A stretch of 64,000 bases of DNA from contig JAJQDP010000014.1 of the NCBI GenBank assembly GCA_021202155.1, positions 1-64,000 of the forward strand. The letters are read 5' to 3'. This document shows positions 1-9,281 of the stretch, piece after piece. The notes under the pieces are model-generated. The model searched no databases, was not told the DNA's origin, and worked only from the letters and a program-made list of their open reading frames with translations. Position 1 is the first letter of the stretch. Each line of letters opens with the position of its first letter. The translations under genes and the position numbers were made by a program. The stretch comes from Oscillospiraceae bacterium. Lineage in GTDB: Bacteria; Bacillota; Clostridia; Oscillospirales; Ruminococcaceae.

Positions 1-154
1 TTCTTTTTGTCATTTGAGGTTTCCTCCTTTAAAATGGTTTTTATATGGCTATAAGTCGAAAAATAAGTGGGCACTTATTTTCATCTTCTCAATTAATTAT
101 ACCATAAATTTCAGAGGATGTCAAGGGCTCAAAGAGGGGATTGCGAAATTTTTC

Positions 155-330
155 GGAAACCCCTCCACCACGCTTCGCGTGGTCCCCCTCCCCTTTCAGG
201 GGAGGCTTGTTGCGTTCTATGCAGGGTTTTGCGAGAACCATTGTCGCCCTGTGGGCGATGCGCCAGCTTTGCTGGCGCGCGTCCCCTGTGTGGACGCATC
301 GCAGGTTCGGACGGAGGGGTCTACATTCTC
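155..330. repeat. Modular palindromic repeat cluster, copy 1
   Basis: A 54-base unit at 155-208 recurs at 5263-5316 with only the stem arms changed: a conserved cccctccacc lead, a short variable hairpin (cacgcttcgcgtg here), then a cccctcccc/ggggagg hairpin. It is followed by more stem-loops, such as gcgccagc/gctggcgc near 260-280. The rest of 1-422 holds no gene that I can support. This looks like a dispersed noncoding REP or MITE-like family of this genome. Confidence 0.7.
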
Positions 331-422
331 ACTATAAATCAACAATCCTGCGACTATAAATCATTGCAATTTGCCTAAAAATAGTGTATGCTTGGGATAG
401 AAATTTTGCTTGGAGGTTTGTT

Positions 423-2057
423 ATGAAACAGCTACTTTTATACACTCGCAAGCCGATAGAATCGGCTATCTATGACCCGAAGCTGGCTTACAGTATGCAC
501 ATTGCGGTTTTCGATGGTGGGGAGTTCAGGGCTCTTAACCACAACAGCGGAGTTTTCTTTGCCAAGGCGGAGGAGAACCCGGATGGATCGCTCACGGCGA
601 AAACGCTGAGGTGTCCTCGCGCCACTTTGCAGGAGGACGGGAGCTACCTTGTCTCGGCGGTGAGGGCTGAGGCGGACGGAAGCGGAAATGACGGGATGAT
701 TTTCTCTAAGACGAACGATTTTCTCTGGTATGAGGAGATAGAGGGCACTTCCCTGCCGGATTCTGAGGATGTGAAGGTGGATGAGAGCCTTTGCAGGAAC
801 ATCGAAGGCTGTGTGCCAAGCTATGTGATCGAGGTTTCGGACGAGATTTGCGACAGGCTCGTGAAGACTCTCACTACGCCCGAGAATGTCGCGATTGAGT
901 TTCCGGAGGAGGTCGAGGTATCTTCAATGGAAGAGCTTGACGCGCTCAGAGCCAAGGCAGTCTATAGCGACGGGTCAACTGATATGAAGCGGGTTGACTG
1001 GGACTTGGCGGACGTGGACTTCTCTAAAAAGGGCGAGTATGAGATTGAGGGCAAAATCCACCAGGATCACTTTGAGTTCCCGATTGCAACAAATCGCGCC
1101 GACCCGTGCGTGAACTTCTGGGAGGGGTACTATTACTATATCGCGACTAACGACGCCGACGGAAACCACACCCTTTATATAAGGAAGGCGGAGAGTATTC
1201 AGGGACTGGTGACGGCGGAGGAGGTTTTGCTCCTTGATTCGGTCACTTATGAGGGAATCGGCGGGCTTCTCTGGGCTCCCGAGTTTCACGAGATAAAGGG
1301 CAGACTCTACATCTTCCATGCCTGCACCCCGGGAGAGTTCTTCCGCGAGGAGAGCCACGTGATGGAGTTGCGTGAAGGCGGCGACCCGATGAACCGGGAT
1401 GACTGGTCGAGACCAAAAAGAGTCACCAAGGCTGACGGAAGCGACCTTGCCGAAGCCGGGAAGACCATCACTCTCGACATGACCGAGTTTGAGTGGGAAG
1501 GAAGATACTATGTCGCCTGGTCGCAAAGGGAGTTTGTGCCTAAAGACCTTGGAGCATGGCTGATGTTTGCGGAGCTTGACCCCGACTGCCCAACGAGGCT
1601 TCTCACTGAGCCGGTTGTCATCTCGAAGCCGGACTATAGCTGGGCGAACAACCACACCTTTGTCGATGAGGGTCCGTTCGCACTGAACCTCGGCGACAGG
1701 CTCTGGCTGACGTTTTCGAGCGCGGCGGTGGATTCGACCTATGTCGTTTCGGCTCTTATTCTTGAGAAGGGTAAAGACCCGCTCGACCCAAAGAGCTGGC
1801 GGAAGATGAACTATCCCCTGCTCACCTCCCGGAGCGTTCCCGGAGAATTCGGAACCGGGCACAACGCATATGTCAGAGATGGCGACGGGCACATATTCAA
1901 CACCTACCACGCGCGACCGGGCGTTGATGCTCCGAGGTCATCGGGAATAAGAAGGGTTCACTTCAACGTCTACGGCGAGCCTGTTTTGGACATGACAGAA
2001 GAAATTGATGTGAAACCTGACTTAATGTGTATAAAAACGAAACTCGTTATCAAATAA
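423..2057 (+). CDS. GH43-like glycoside hydrolase (arabinofuranosidase/xylosidase type), cytoplasmic
   Basis: About 544 residues starting at the ATG at 423, which has a TTGGAGG ribosome site just upstream; a GTG 39 bases earlier lacks one. No signal peptide is visible, so it probably acts in the cytoplasm on imported oligosaccharides. An N-terminal region of about 160 residues is followed by a Big_4-like Ig segment (VYSDGSTD near residue 180) and a five-bladed propeller from about residue 220. The propeller shows ADPCVNFWEG, LWAPEFHEIKG, DEGPF and GTGHNAY, which fit the GH43 aspartate base, WAPE box and glutamate acid. Exact substrate is unknown; arabinoxylan fragments are the natural guess because GH10 and CE2 enzymes lie nearby. 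Confidence 0.8.
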   Translation: MKQLLLYTRKPIESAIYDPKLAYSMHIAVFDGGEFRALNHNSGVFFAKAEENPDGSLTAKTLRCPRATLQEDGSYLVSAVRAEADGSGNDGMIFSKTNDFLWYEEIEGTSLPDSEDVKVDESLCRNIEGCVPSYVIEVSDEICDRLVKTLTTPENVAIEFPEEVEVSSMEELDALRAKAVYSDGSTDMKRVDWDLADVDFSKKGEYEIEGKIHQDHFEFPIATNRADPCVNFWEGYYYYIATNDADGNHTLYIRKAESIQGLVTAEEVLLLDSVTYEGIGGLLWAPEFHEIKGRLYIFHACTPGEFFREESHVMELREGGDPMNRDDWSRPKRVTKADGSDLAEAGKTITLDMTEFEWEGRYYVAWSQREFVPKDLGAWLMFAELDPDCPTRLLTEPVVISKPDYSWANNHTFVDEGPFALNLGDRLWLTFSSAAVDSTYVVSALILEKGKDPLDPKSWRKMNYPLLTSRSVPGEFGTGHNAYVRDGDGHIFNTYHARPGVDAPRSSGIRRVHFNVYGEPVLDMTEEIDVKPDLMCIKTKLVIK

Positions 2058-2167
2058 GCCTGAGATTCTTTCTAAAACGTTTCACTTCTCTTTCCTCATG
2101 GCGTAATGCAGTTTTAAAAATCCGTGGATATAATTAGCGCATAAACTTCCTAAGGAGGAACGCTAAT

Positions 2168-2638
2168 ATGAAACTCAAAAGAATTTTGGCAATACTCATG
2201 AGTCTGTCACTTATCGTTATGCTTGTAGGATGTACTTCCGGCGACGACGATACAGATGACGAATCCGAGACCACAACGGCGGCAACAGAAGCTGAGGAAG
2301 AAACAGAGGACGACGTAACAGTCGAGGATGAAGAGTCCACTGAGGACGAGGAATCCACCGATGATACCGAATCTACGGAAGATGAAGAGTCCACCGACGA
2401 CGGCACTGCCGAGGACACTGAGGCTACCGAAGACGAAACCGTTGAGGATGAAGCCACCGAGGACGAGGTCACTGAAGTTGAAGAGTCCACAGATGACACT
2501 GAGCCCACAGATTCGGAAGAATCTGAAGATGCAGTAGCCACCGACACAGACAGCGAGGAAGAGTCCACCGCGGATGACTCCACTGCTGAGGACACAGAGT
2601 CTGAAGAATCCACGGATTCTGAAGAGACGGAAGAGTAA
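2168..2638 (+). CDS. Acidic low-complexity lipoprotein
   Basis: 156 residues with a lipoprotein signal (MKLKRILAIL..., lipobox VGCT) and a TAAGGAGG ribosome site. After the cysteine almost the whole chain is Asp, Glu, Ser and Thr in imperfect repeats of EESTDD or ESTEDE type. It is probably a disordered, strongly negative surface polymer anchored to the membrane, perhaps a wall spacer or cation-binding layer. It shares the TTES-rich start with the next lipoprotein. No enzymatic domain is visible and the function is unknown. Confidence 0.7.
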   Translation: MKLKRILAILMSLSLIVMLVGCTSGDDDTDDESETTTAATEAEEETEDDVTVEDEESTEDEESTDDTESTEDEESTDDGTAEDTEATEDETVEDEATEDEVTEVEESTDDTEPTDSEESEDAVATDTDSEEESTADDSTAEDTESEESTDSEETEE

Positions 2639-2666
2639 ACCAATCCTATTCTCCTATACTTAAACA

Positions 2667-2698
2667 AAGCCGCCTGTTCTTATGAATGGGCGGCTTTT
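2667..2698 (+). terminator. Rho-independent terminator
   Basis: Stem AGCCGCC / GGGCGGCT with a 12- to 13-base loop, followed by TTTT. It lies about 30 bases after the acidic lipoprotein gene and separates it from the next lipoprotein gene. Confidence 0.8.
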
Positions 2699-2823
2699 CG
2701 CAGACAATTCCGTAAGGAATTTTCTGCATTTCACACAACTTTCACAAAATCCTTAAGGCTGGCTTAAGTCTTAAAGCGCAAAATATTAAAATAGAATTTA
2801 CTTTTTTGAAGAAGGGTGATATA

Positions 2824-5181
2824 ATGAATACAAAATTCAAAAAAATCGTCTCAATGATCACATGCATTGCGTTGCTTCTGACGCTTGCTGGGTGCGGTAG
2901 CAGTTCAACTGAATCTACCGAATCCGAAGCAACCGACAACACAGCAGAAACAGAGACCACTGAGACAGCATCGGAGGCTAATATGGTTTCGGACAAGGAG
3001 TATATTGAGTATACACTCAATCTTGTGAACAACACCGATTACACGTGGACTTACCAGACTAACTCGTGGGTTATGTCGATAGTTTCTGCTGTCGCTTATC
3101 CCGAGATTGAGGACGAAGAGGGCGTTTCCGTCTGCGTTCCGGCGGCATATGTCACAGGAATCGACACCGACGGTGACGGCACTGCCGACGTCACGGCGGA
3201 GACATACACGGAACCCGTCAACGGCACTCTCGTCATCGACTATGACGCCGAGATTACGAGCACAAACGGGCAGGTCTATACTGCAAGCACTGCTCCGGTA
3301 ATCCTCAACACCGGTGCGGCGGGATATGGCAATTCGACGAATACTCTTGCCTCCTCGACATACGCGAGTGAGGGCTACATCAACGTAGCCTGCGGAAACA
3401 GAGGAAAGCAGGACACAGCCACTGACGAGGACGGAAACACCTACTACACTGGCGACGCTCCCTCCTGCCTTGCTGACCAGAAAGCGGCGGCAAGGTTCGT
3501 GAAGTACAACATTCTGCTCGGAAATCTTCCCGGAAGCGTTGACTACTTCGTTTCAACCGGCGGCTCGGGCGGAGGAGCACATGCGACGATGTTCGCGGCA
3601 ACCTCCAACAACTCCGACTTCTACCCATATCAGGAGGAGGTCGGCGCAGTCGGATGCTACCTCTGTGACGACGGAAGCTACATCACTACTGTCACCATCG
3701 ACGGCGAGGAAGTTTCTCTCTCCGACGGTGCATGGGGATGCATCGCATACAGTGCGATCACTTCCCTCTATGAAGCGGACATGACCTTGGCTTTTGAGTA
3801 CTACATGGACACCACTTACGACTTCGGAAGCTCCTTCCAGAAGCAGTTGGCGGCATATCTCTCGGAAGCGTATATGGAATACATCAATGAGCAGAACCTC
3901 ACTGTCCTCGAAAGTGCAGTTGGCTTTGACCTTGACGGCGACGGAGAGCTCAATTCGACGATAGCTCTCACTATCGAATGTGATCCTGACGAATATCCCG
4001 AGACAAACGGCTATCACGGGACATATCTTGACCTCTACCTTGCAGAGTTCACCGAGAATCTTGAGTGGTATCTTGAAAGCCTTGACTATGCCGACGGCTG
4101 GACATGGTTCGATTCCGACGGAAACGCCCTTTCTGATGAAGAGGTTGCGGCTATGACTACGGCTGATAAAGCCCAAGCCTTCATCGAGGGAAGATACTCG
4201 AAATCGAGCTCGGGCGGAATGGGCACGGGAGATCTTCCAAGCGGAATGAACGGCGCGCTGGACTTTGTGGACAAAGATACTGATACAGAAAGAGGAGAAA
4301 TTGGCGGCAGAGGAGATTTCTCCGGAGAAATCTCTGGGGAAATCTCCATCACCACCGCCGACGAGCTCCCGGATGGAGAGATGGGAGAAATCACGGTTGA
4401 TGGTCTTCCCGACGGAGAGGCTACCGCCGTTGAAGCTGGCACTGAGGGCTCGGGCGACGAGATGGTAGTCGGAACTCCCGACGCAGGTTCAACTCAGTCG
4501 GCATCAGGAAGCAAGGACTCAGCGAACTACTCCTCCTACGACGAAATGCTTGAGGCTTATGAGACTGACATCGCCTCAATCCTTGAGGGCGACGAGTACG
4601 GAAACAATATCGTTTCGCTCTACAATCCTCTCAATTATATCGGCGACGAGGACACTGAGAACCCGACATGGGTGAGAATCCTCTGCGGTGCTTCTGAGGG
4701 CGACATCTCGATGTTTAACTCCCTCAACCTCCAGATCGCAATGCTGAATGCCGGAATCGACTGCAACATTGAATGGCAGTGGGACGGCGGACATGTTCCG
4801 TCAGAAATCCTCGGCGATTCGTTCGCGCTCTATGTCGACATGATGTACGGCGAGTACGTCAGCGGCGTAACAACTGAGAAAGCCGAAGCTGAAACTCAGA
4901 CCACTAACGGCACTTCCGAATCCGCAACAGGCACTGACCTTAGCTCCTGGGTAACTCTTAACGACGACGGAACGGTTTCGTTCAGTCTGGCGGACGCTGT
5001 AGCTTACAGAACCAACGGTGCCAGCAAGGCAATGCCCGGCTTCGATGTCATCGACTACGGTCAGGAGGACTACGTCTTCGGCAACACCGAGCAGGACGCA
5101 AGGCACTGGGATACCTATCTCTTGGAGATTCTTGAAGAGTACAGGGACGTGCTTGAGCCGCTGTTCAATAGCGGGGATTAA
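2824..5181 (+). CDS. Tannase/feruloyl-esterase-like alpha/beta-hydrolase lipoprotein
   Basis: 785 residues from the ATG at 2824, with GAAGGGTGAT upstream. The lipoprotein signal ends at LAGCG, so the enzyme is secreted and membrane-anchored. A GGSGGG nucleophile elbow (serine near residue 247) and a late GGHVP histidine near residue 655, with an aspartate in CGASEGD near 627, look like the catalytic triad of the tannase/feruloyl esterase group. Between them lies an unusual Gly/Glu/Thr-rich insert of about 110 residues (roughly 457-572) with GEISGEIS and LPDGE repeats that looks like a linker. Likely substrates are phenolic esters on plant cell wall or tannins; this is inferred from family resemblance only. 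Confidence 0.7.
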   Translation: MNTKFKKIVSMITCIALLLTLAGCGSSSTESTESEATDNTAETETTETASEANMVSDKEYIEYTLNLVNNTDYTWTYQTNSWVMSIVSAVAYPEIEDEEGVSVCVPAAYVTGIDTDGDGTADVTAETYTEPVNGTLVIDYDAEITSTNGQVYTASTAPVILNTGAAGYGNSTNTLASSTYASEGYINVACGNRGKQDTATDEDGNTYYTGDAPSCLADQKAAARFVKYNILLGNLPGSVDYFVSTGGSGGGAHATMFAATSNNSDFYPYQEEVGAVGCYLCDDGSYITTVTIDGEEVSLSDGAWGCIAYSAITSLYEADMTLAFEYYMDTTYDFGSSFQKQLAAYLSEAYMEYINEQNLTVLESAVGFDLDGDGELNSTIALTIECDPDEYPETNGYHGTYLDLYLAEFTENLEWYLESLDYADGWTWFDSDGNALSDEEVAAMTTADKAQAFIEGRYSKSSSGGMGTGDLPSGMNGALDFVDKDTDTERGEIGGRGDFSGEISGEISITTADELPDGEMGEITVDGLPDGEATAVEAGTEGSGDEMVVGTPDAGSTQSASGSKDSANYSSYDEMLEAYETDIASILEGDEYGNNIVSLYNPLNYIGDEDTENPTWVRILCGASEGDISMFNSLNLQIAMLNAGIDCNIEWQWDGGHVPSEILGDSFALYVDMMYGEYVSGVTTEKAEAETQTTNGTSESATGTDLSSWVTLNDDGTVSFSLADAVAYRTNGASKAMPGFDVIDYGQEDYVFGNTEQDARHWDTYLLEILEEYRDVLEPLFNSGD

Positions 5182-5188
5182 GCACTCC

Positions 5189-5520
5189 ACCGCCGCGCTT
5201 TGCGCGGCGGTCTCACGCCCTGCGAAACCCCTCCACCATCGCCGTTGGCGACACCTCCCCGTGGAAACCCCTCCACCGTGCTTCGCACGGTCCCCCTCCC
5301 CTTTCAGGGGAGGCTTTTTTTAGTTCTCCTAAAAGCTTACAAAGAGGCAGAAAAAGGCTCCCTTTGGTCGCGCGCCCTCTCCGTCCGCACCTGCGGTGCG
5401 TCCACCTCTCCCAAAGGGAGAGGCAAGATTTGCGCTTGCACGAAAATGTAGGGGCGGATATTATCCGCCCGAAAAAGTGGCAGAGGAGCGGGCGGATAAT
5501 ATCCGCCCCTACAGAGGGCG
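5189..5520. repeat. Compound repeat block between genes
   Basis: Fills the gap after the tannase-like gene. In order: a GCGCGGCGG hairpin; two tandem units of the cccctccacc module (5223-5262 and 5263-5316, the second ending in T6 so that it could terminate transcription); a cctctccc/gggagagg module with internal hairpin (5358-5433); and a perfect inverted pair of a 23-base repeat (5448-5470 and 5490-5512). No coding potential seen. Confidence 0.7.
5448..5512. repeat. Inverted pair of 23-bp palindromic repeat
   Basis: GTAGGGGCGGATATTATCCG plus CCC at 5448-5470 is repeated exactly, inverted, at 5490-5512, with a 19-base spacer. Each copy itself contains the 19-base palindrome GGGCGGATAATATCCGCCC. 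Single copies also occur at 13294-13316 and 36187-36209. Confidence 0.85.
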
Positions 5521-5559
5521 CGAACGCAGGGAGCGAGGGCGCAAAAAAAGTCCGGGTTT

Positions 5560-5829
5560 TCACTCGGACTTTTCTTTTGCTTCCGCTTCGGCTATTTCCT
5601 TCTTCAACCTTCTGCGTTTTTCCTGGATGCCCTTGACGGAGCGTTCTATCTTTGCTGACAGTTCGCTGTCGGGGATGGTGTGGGCTAAGACCATCTCCTC
5701 CTCTTCCTTTGTCCAGGCGCGTCCCGGATAGAGATTCGTGGTTCTGCCGTAGTATCTCTTATTGTTCGCGCGACGTCGCTGGCGCACACGCTCAAGTCTT
5801 ACCTCGGGGTCTAATTTTCTGCGTCCCAT
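5560..5829 (-). CDS. Small basic Myb/SANT-like protein
   Basis: 89 residues with GAGGTGAATA before its ATG. The N-terminal third is rich in Arg and Lys (MGRRKLDPEVRLERVRQRRR); the middle has GRAWTKEEEEMVLAHTIPDS, the opening of a Myb/SANT-like helix-turn-helix, and the C-terminus is a charged Glu/Lys helix. It is probably a nucleic-acid-binding protein. Its target is unknown and no partner gene lies beside it; the adjacent genes encode secreted proteins. Confidence 0.6.
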   Translation of the reverse strand: MGRRKLDPEVRLERVRQRRRANNKRYYGRTTNLYPGRAWTKEEEEMVLAHTIPDSELSAKIERSVKGIQEKRRRLKKEIAEAEAKEKSE

Positions 5830-5856
5830 TATTCACCTCACGTCTACAATTACATT

Positions 5857-6474
5857 TCACGTAATTGGAATTGCCGGGAGTTCATAGCTCCCGTCTGCGT
5901 TCTGAGTCACAGACGACGAGCCCGAGGAGCTTCCGCTGTCGGAACTGCTTCCAGAGCTGTCTGTGCTCGTGTCTATGTCTGTTTCAATGATTGTGGTTGT
6001 CGTACTTGGATAATAGTAACGATATGTAGTTGTGGTGCTTGCAGACGATGAAGCCGCCGTGGTTACTGCCGCCTCCTCGTCATCCAAAACCACCTCATCC
6101 TCGTCCGACTCGTCCAATACTACTTCGTCATCTTCCGCGGTAGTTGTTGTCGCGGCAGTTGTAGCCTTTGTGGTTGTCTTGGTTGTAGCCTTAGTTGTAG
6201 TGGTAGCCTTCGTTGTGGTAGTCGCCGTGGTCGTTGTGGTGACAGTAGTGGTCTCCGCCGTCGTGACCTCGGTTGTCACCGGAACGGTCGTGGTAGCCAC
6301 CGGCACAGTAGTAGTCTCCGGAACAGAAGTAACCTCCGCAACAGTAGTCACCTCAGAAGTCCCCTCCGTACTCCCCGCCTCCGTAACCTCCGCGTCCGCA
6401 ATATTCGAGCACCCGCAAAGCATCACAGCCAAGCCGAGAGTCAACATAAGTAATAATTTTGTTTTTATTTTCAT
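5857..6474 (-). CDS. Thr-rich surface lipoprotein
   Basis: 205 residues from the ATG at 6474, preceded by AGGGGGC. Lipoprotein signal with lipobox LCGCS. After it comes a long mucin-like stretch of Thr, Ala, Val and Lys (TTTTKA and TTVP repeats), an acidic patch with DEDEVVLDD, a STTTTYRYYYPS segment, and a Ser/Gly-rich tail ending in ELPAIPIT. It is probably a disordered wall-spanning protein. The role is unknown. Confidence 0.65.
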   Translation of the reverse strand: MKIKTKLLLMLTLGLAVMLCGCSNIADAEVTEAGSTEGTSEVTTVAEVTSVPETTTVPVATTTVPVTTEVTTAETTTVTTTTTATTTTKATTTTKATTKTTTKATTAATTTTAEDDEVVLDESDEDEVVLDDEEAAVTTAASSSASTTTTYRYYYPSTTTTIIETDIDTSTDSSGSSSDSGSSSGSSSVTQNADGSYELPAIPIT

Positions 6475-6539
6475 ACACACGCCCCCTAAAAAGTTGAGGG
6501 CGGGCAACAGCCCGCCCAGATTTGTGGGAAATCAAATCA

Positions 6540-6671
6540 TTATGCATCGCCTAAATCGATGTCCTCTTCCTCTTCACCAACATAAAATCCACCTGAATTA
6601 TCTGCAGTAACGAAAGAGTCATTTTCATCGAACCAAATAAGTTCTAACTTGTATTCCTCGTAGTTCTTCAT
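6540..6671 (-). CDS. 43-residue acidic peptide, function unknown
   Basis: A short ORF with a good AAGGAGTAA ribosome site ahead of ATG at 6671. It reads MKNYEEYKLELIWFDENDSF, then VTADNSGGFYVGEEEE, and ends DIDLGDA. It sits between the beta-helix gene and the Thr-rich lipoprotein gene, on the same strand. The layout (MK-x-Y, a hydrophobic/acidic centre, then VTADNSGG) recalls the small peptides of the MKKYxxPELE style that are common in gut Clostridia; I make that comparison from memory. No modification enzyme is adjacent. It could be a secreted signal or an unmodified peptide. Confidence 0.5.
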   Translation of the reverse strand: MKNYEEYKLELIWFDENDSFVTADNSGGFYVGEEEEDIDLGDA

Positions 6672-6688
6672 TTTGCATTACTCCTTTT

Positions 6689-8938
6689 TTAGTCAGTACC
6701 AAGATATGCGTCAGCGGCTTCGTTGTAGAGGCACATCGCCTTGAGAAGATTTCTCAGGTTCTCGGTATTCCCACTGCTGAGAGTTTTGGTAGTATCGCTC
6801 TCATACTCCTCATACTCATTGATCATACTGTAAGCATAGCTCAGAACGCTAAACTCAACAGTCATATCTGCAGTTGTGTCATCTCCGTCACTGATTACAA
6901 TCGTATAAGCAGAATCCCAATTCTGAACGTATATATCTTCAGTTGTGTAAGTGCCAGTACCATCTTCACCAATCGTAACTTCGTTACCGCTTACAGTGAC
7001 AGTGCAACCGCTTACACCGCTAAATGTGAACTTCAGCTTTGCACTATCTGAAGTACTTATAAGCACTGAGCCATAGACTTTGTAGGATTCGACTTCGTTG
7101 GTAGTAACCGCTTTATAATTCTCAAGATGAGATGCGTCAACCTCAGCAATTGCACTTGATATATTAAGATCAGCATTAGCAAGTGTACTTTCGTCGCCTA
7201 TATATGCCTGACCATAGCTACCAAAGTTCAGCATAGACTCAAGAAGAGTCTTTATAGCCGAGGTAGTTGTAACATTGCTGTACTTGTTGACATAGTACTG
7301 TCTGACTGTATATGTACCACCACTTGCTTCGCCTACAGCAGTTGTCGTACCTTCAGAATCTGTGTAATATACCTGTGCCTTGATATTTTGTGCCATCTGA
7401 TAGAACGAGACGTTGCAGGTTGCAACATAGTAAGTCGTACTACCAACTACCTTCGGCGACAAGGTTATCTTTTCATCCTGCGTCGTACCACCAACAGTAA
7501 ACTCAACTGAGTAACTCGCATAGTCATCGACTATAGAATCATCAAGCGTGTAATAGTAAACCACACCAATCTGTGTGCCGATGTAGAGAGACTTACCATA
7601 GAGCTCAGGAACGACTTCGGTTTCTTCTTCAACAGCAATCAAGGAAACCTCAGAGGTTGTATCGATAGCTGTTCCATCTGTAACAGAATACTCTGTAGCG
7701 TTATCTTCACTATATCTGCTCCCGTTTGCATCAGTGTACCAAGTGTAGGTCGTGCCGTCTGTAGTGGTCATTGAGGAGGGTAAAGTTACTACGGCAGTTG
7801 CTGTGTTAGAATTCTTTGTACCAGTCAAAGCATAAATATCAGCCGCACCAGAAGTTGCTGTATTGTCATAGATCGCTCCGCCGGTCATGGTGAATGTGTT
7901 GGTATAGCTTTTACTTGGCGAATTATATACACTTACTCCACCACCGTAGGTCGACGCTTTATTTTCTGTGATTACGCCTCCGGACATTGTAACTGTGCCT
8001 CTGCCACTATAGCCAATACCGCCGCCGTAGGTTGCCGATGTATTGCCGGAAATAGTTCCACCGGACATTGTAAATGTGCCGGTTCGTGTGTCACTGCCGG
8101 AAATGCATACACCGCCGCCATCGCCAGAATCTGTTGTGTTTCCGGAAATCGTTCCGCCACTCATCTGGAAATCTCCGCTGGCAACATACACTCCGCCGCC
8201 GTAGGTTGCCGTATTATTGGAAATCGTACCCCCTGTCATCTTGAATGTCGAGGTCGCTGCGGAAACGCAGACGCCGCCACCATAGTAGCTTGATGTGTTA
8301 CCGGTAATCGAACCGCCATTCATGGTAAAATAACTTGCACTGCCGGTCATGTACACTGTACCCTTGCCTTCATTTCTGGTAATTGTGCCACCGTTCATTG
8401 TAAATGTTGAGAGTGCGCCCAAATACACAGCACCCCCGTAGTTACTAGTGCTATTATCAGAGATTGTACCGCCATTCATGATGAAAGTTGCATTTGCACT
8501 TGACCCCGCCACATAAACAGCAGTACCGTACTTAGACGAAGTAACGCCCGAAATCGTGCCACCATTCATCGTGAATGTTCCGCCAGCAGTTACATACACA
8601 GCACCACCATTTGAGGTGAGAGCTGATGCTGTTGTTACTTTGCCGCCGCCTGCAGTATCATTCAAAGTAAGCGTACCACCATTTACATAAAGTGCCCATG
8701 TCGAACCGCCAACGCCAGTTAAAGTATGTCCATTCAAATCTATAGTAACTGTTGCGCCACTTGCAATCGTAATGGCACTTGTCAGTGTAATATCGCTATC
8801 TAAATAATAATCGCCGGACGACAAAGAACCGCCGGACAAAGTTAAGGCTGTTCCACTTGTATCAGCTATAACCCCCGTCGGCAGTATTGAAACCACCATT
8901 AAAACGCTTATCAGGATGCAAATAAGACGTTTTGCCAT
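6689..8938 (-). CDS. Secreted beta-helix surface protein
   Basis: 749 residues from the ATG at 8938 (TAAGGAGGAATTTTTT upstream). Signal peptide to about residue 26 (VLMVVSILPTGVIA), without a lipobox. Residues from about 30 to 400 form a right-handed parallel beta-helix made of repeats of the type MNGGTISGNTA...YGGGVYV, ten or more copies. The C-terminal part (from about 450) has LYIGTQIGVVYYYTLDD, a YTVRQYYVNKYS segment and an AMCLYNEAADAYLGTD end, a combination I associate with large clostridial surface proteins. The role may be adhesion or binding of fibre polysaccharide, which is inferred. No sorting signal is visible. Confidence 0.8.
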   Translation of the reverse strand: MAKRLICILISVLMVVSILPTGVIADTSGTALTLSGGSLSSGDYYLDSDITLTSAITIASGATVTIDLNGHTLTGVGGSTWALYVNGGTLTLNDTAGGGKVTTASALTSNGGAVYVTAGGTFTMNGGTISGVTSSKYGTAVYVAGSSANATFIMNGGTISDNSTSNYGGAVYLGALSTFTMNGGTITRNEGKGTVYMTGSASYFTMNGGSITGNTSSYYGGGVCVSAATSTFKMTGGTISNNTATYGGGVYVASGDFQMSGGTISGNTTDSGDGGGVCISGSDTRTGTFTMSGGTISGNTSATYGGGIGYSGRGTVTMSGGVITENKASTYGGGVSVYNSPSKSYTNTFTMTGGAIYDNTATSGAADIYALTGTKNSNTATAVVTLPSSMTTTDGTTYTWYTDANGSRYSEDNATEYSVTDGTAIDTTSEVSLIAVEEETEVVPELYGKSLYIGTQIGVVYYYTLDDSIVDDYASYSVEFTVGGTTQDEKITLSPKVVGSTTYYVATCNVSFYQMAQNIKAQVYYTDSEGTTTAVGEASGGTYTVRQYYVNKYSNVTTTSAIKTLLESMLNFGSYGQAYIGDESTLANADLNISSAIAEVDASHLENYKAVTTNEVESYKVYGSVLISTSDSAKLKFTFSGVSGCTVTVSGNEVTIGEDGTGTYTTEDIYVQNWDSAYTIVISDGDDTTADMTVEFSVLSYAYSMINEYEEYESDTTKTLSSGNTENLRNLLKAMCLYNEAADAYLGTD

Positions 8939-9077
8939 AAAAAATTCCTCCTTAGATTTTGCAAAGGAGGATAAATATTCATAGACTCCTCCGATGCACA
9001 TTATTTTAGTGTCGGAGGTTTGGTATGGGTACAATTTCCAGAAAAGCCCGAAAAAATTTCGCGCCGGGAAACCAGTA

Positions 9078-9084
9078 CCCCCCC
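9078..9084. other. Poly-C tract in a gene-free gap
   Basis: Seven C in a row in the gap 8939-9346 between the divergent beta-helix and GH10 genes. The rest of that gap is AT-rich with runs of A and T and holds no gene that I can support. It matters because poly-G/C tracts also interrupt two genes at the other end of the window. Confidence 0.6.
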
Positions 9085-9281
9085 GCAATGATACATGTGG
9101 TTAAGCATAACTCTGCCCTTCCACCACATGCCTACATTATACACCACAGCGTGGGGGAAGTCAAGGGTTTTATGAAATTTTTTAAGGAACTTTTTAGAGC
9201 TCCCCATAAAAATTTTTTATTCCCCCACAGATTTTTTATGCATCAAAATTTGTCCCCGCAGAAAAATTTTTAATTTCGCTA

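Noticed and set aside
975-1910. Long minus-strand ORF of 311 codons
   Set aside because: It is antisense to the clear GH43-like gene, has no ribosome site and no recognisable domain.
2134-2667. Ser/Val-rich minus-strand ORF
   Set aside because: It mirrors the Asp/Glu/Ser/Thr repeats of the plus-strand lipoprotein and runs through the terminator.
6032-6610. Val-rich plus-strand ORF of 192 codons
   Set aside because: Shadow of the Thr-rich lipoprotein repeats; composition and lack of a start site give it away.
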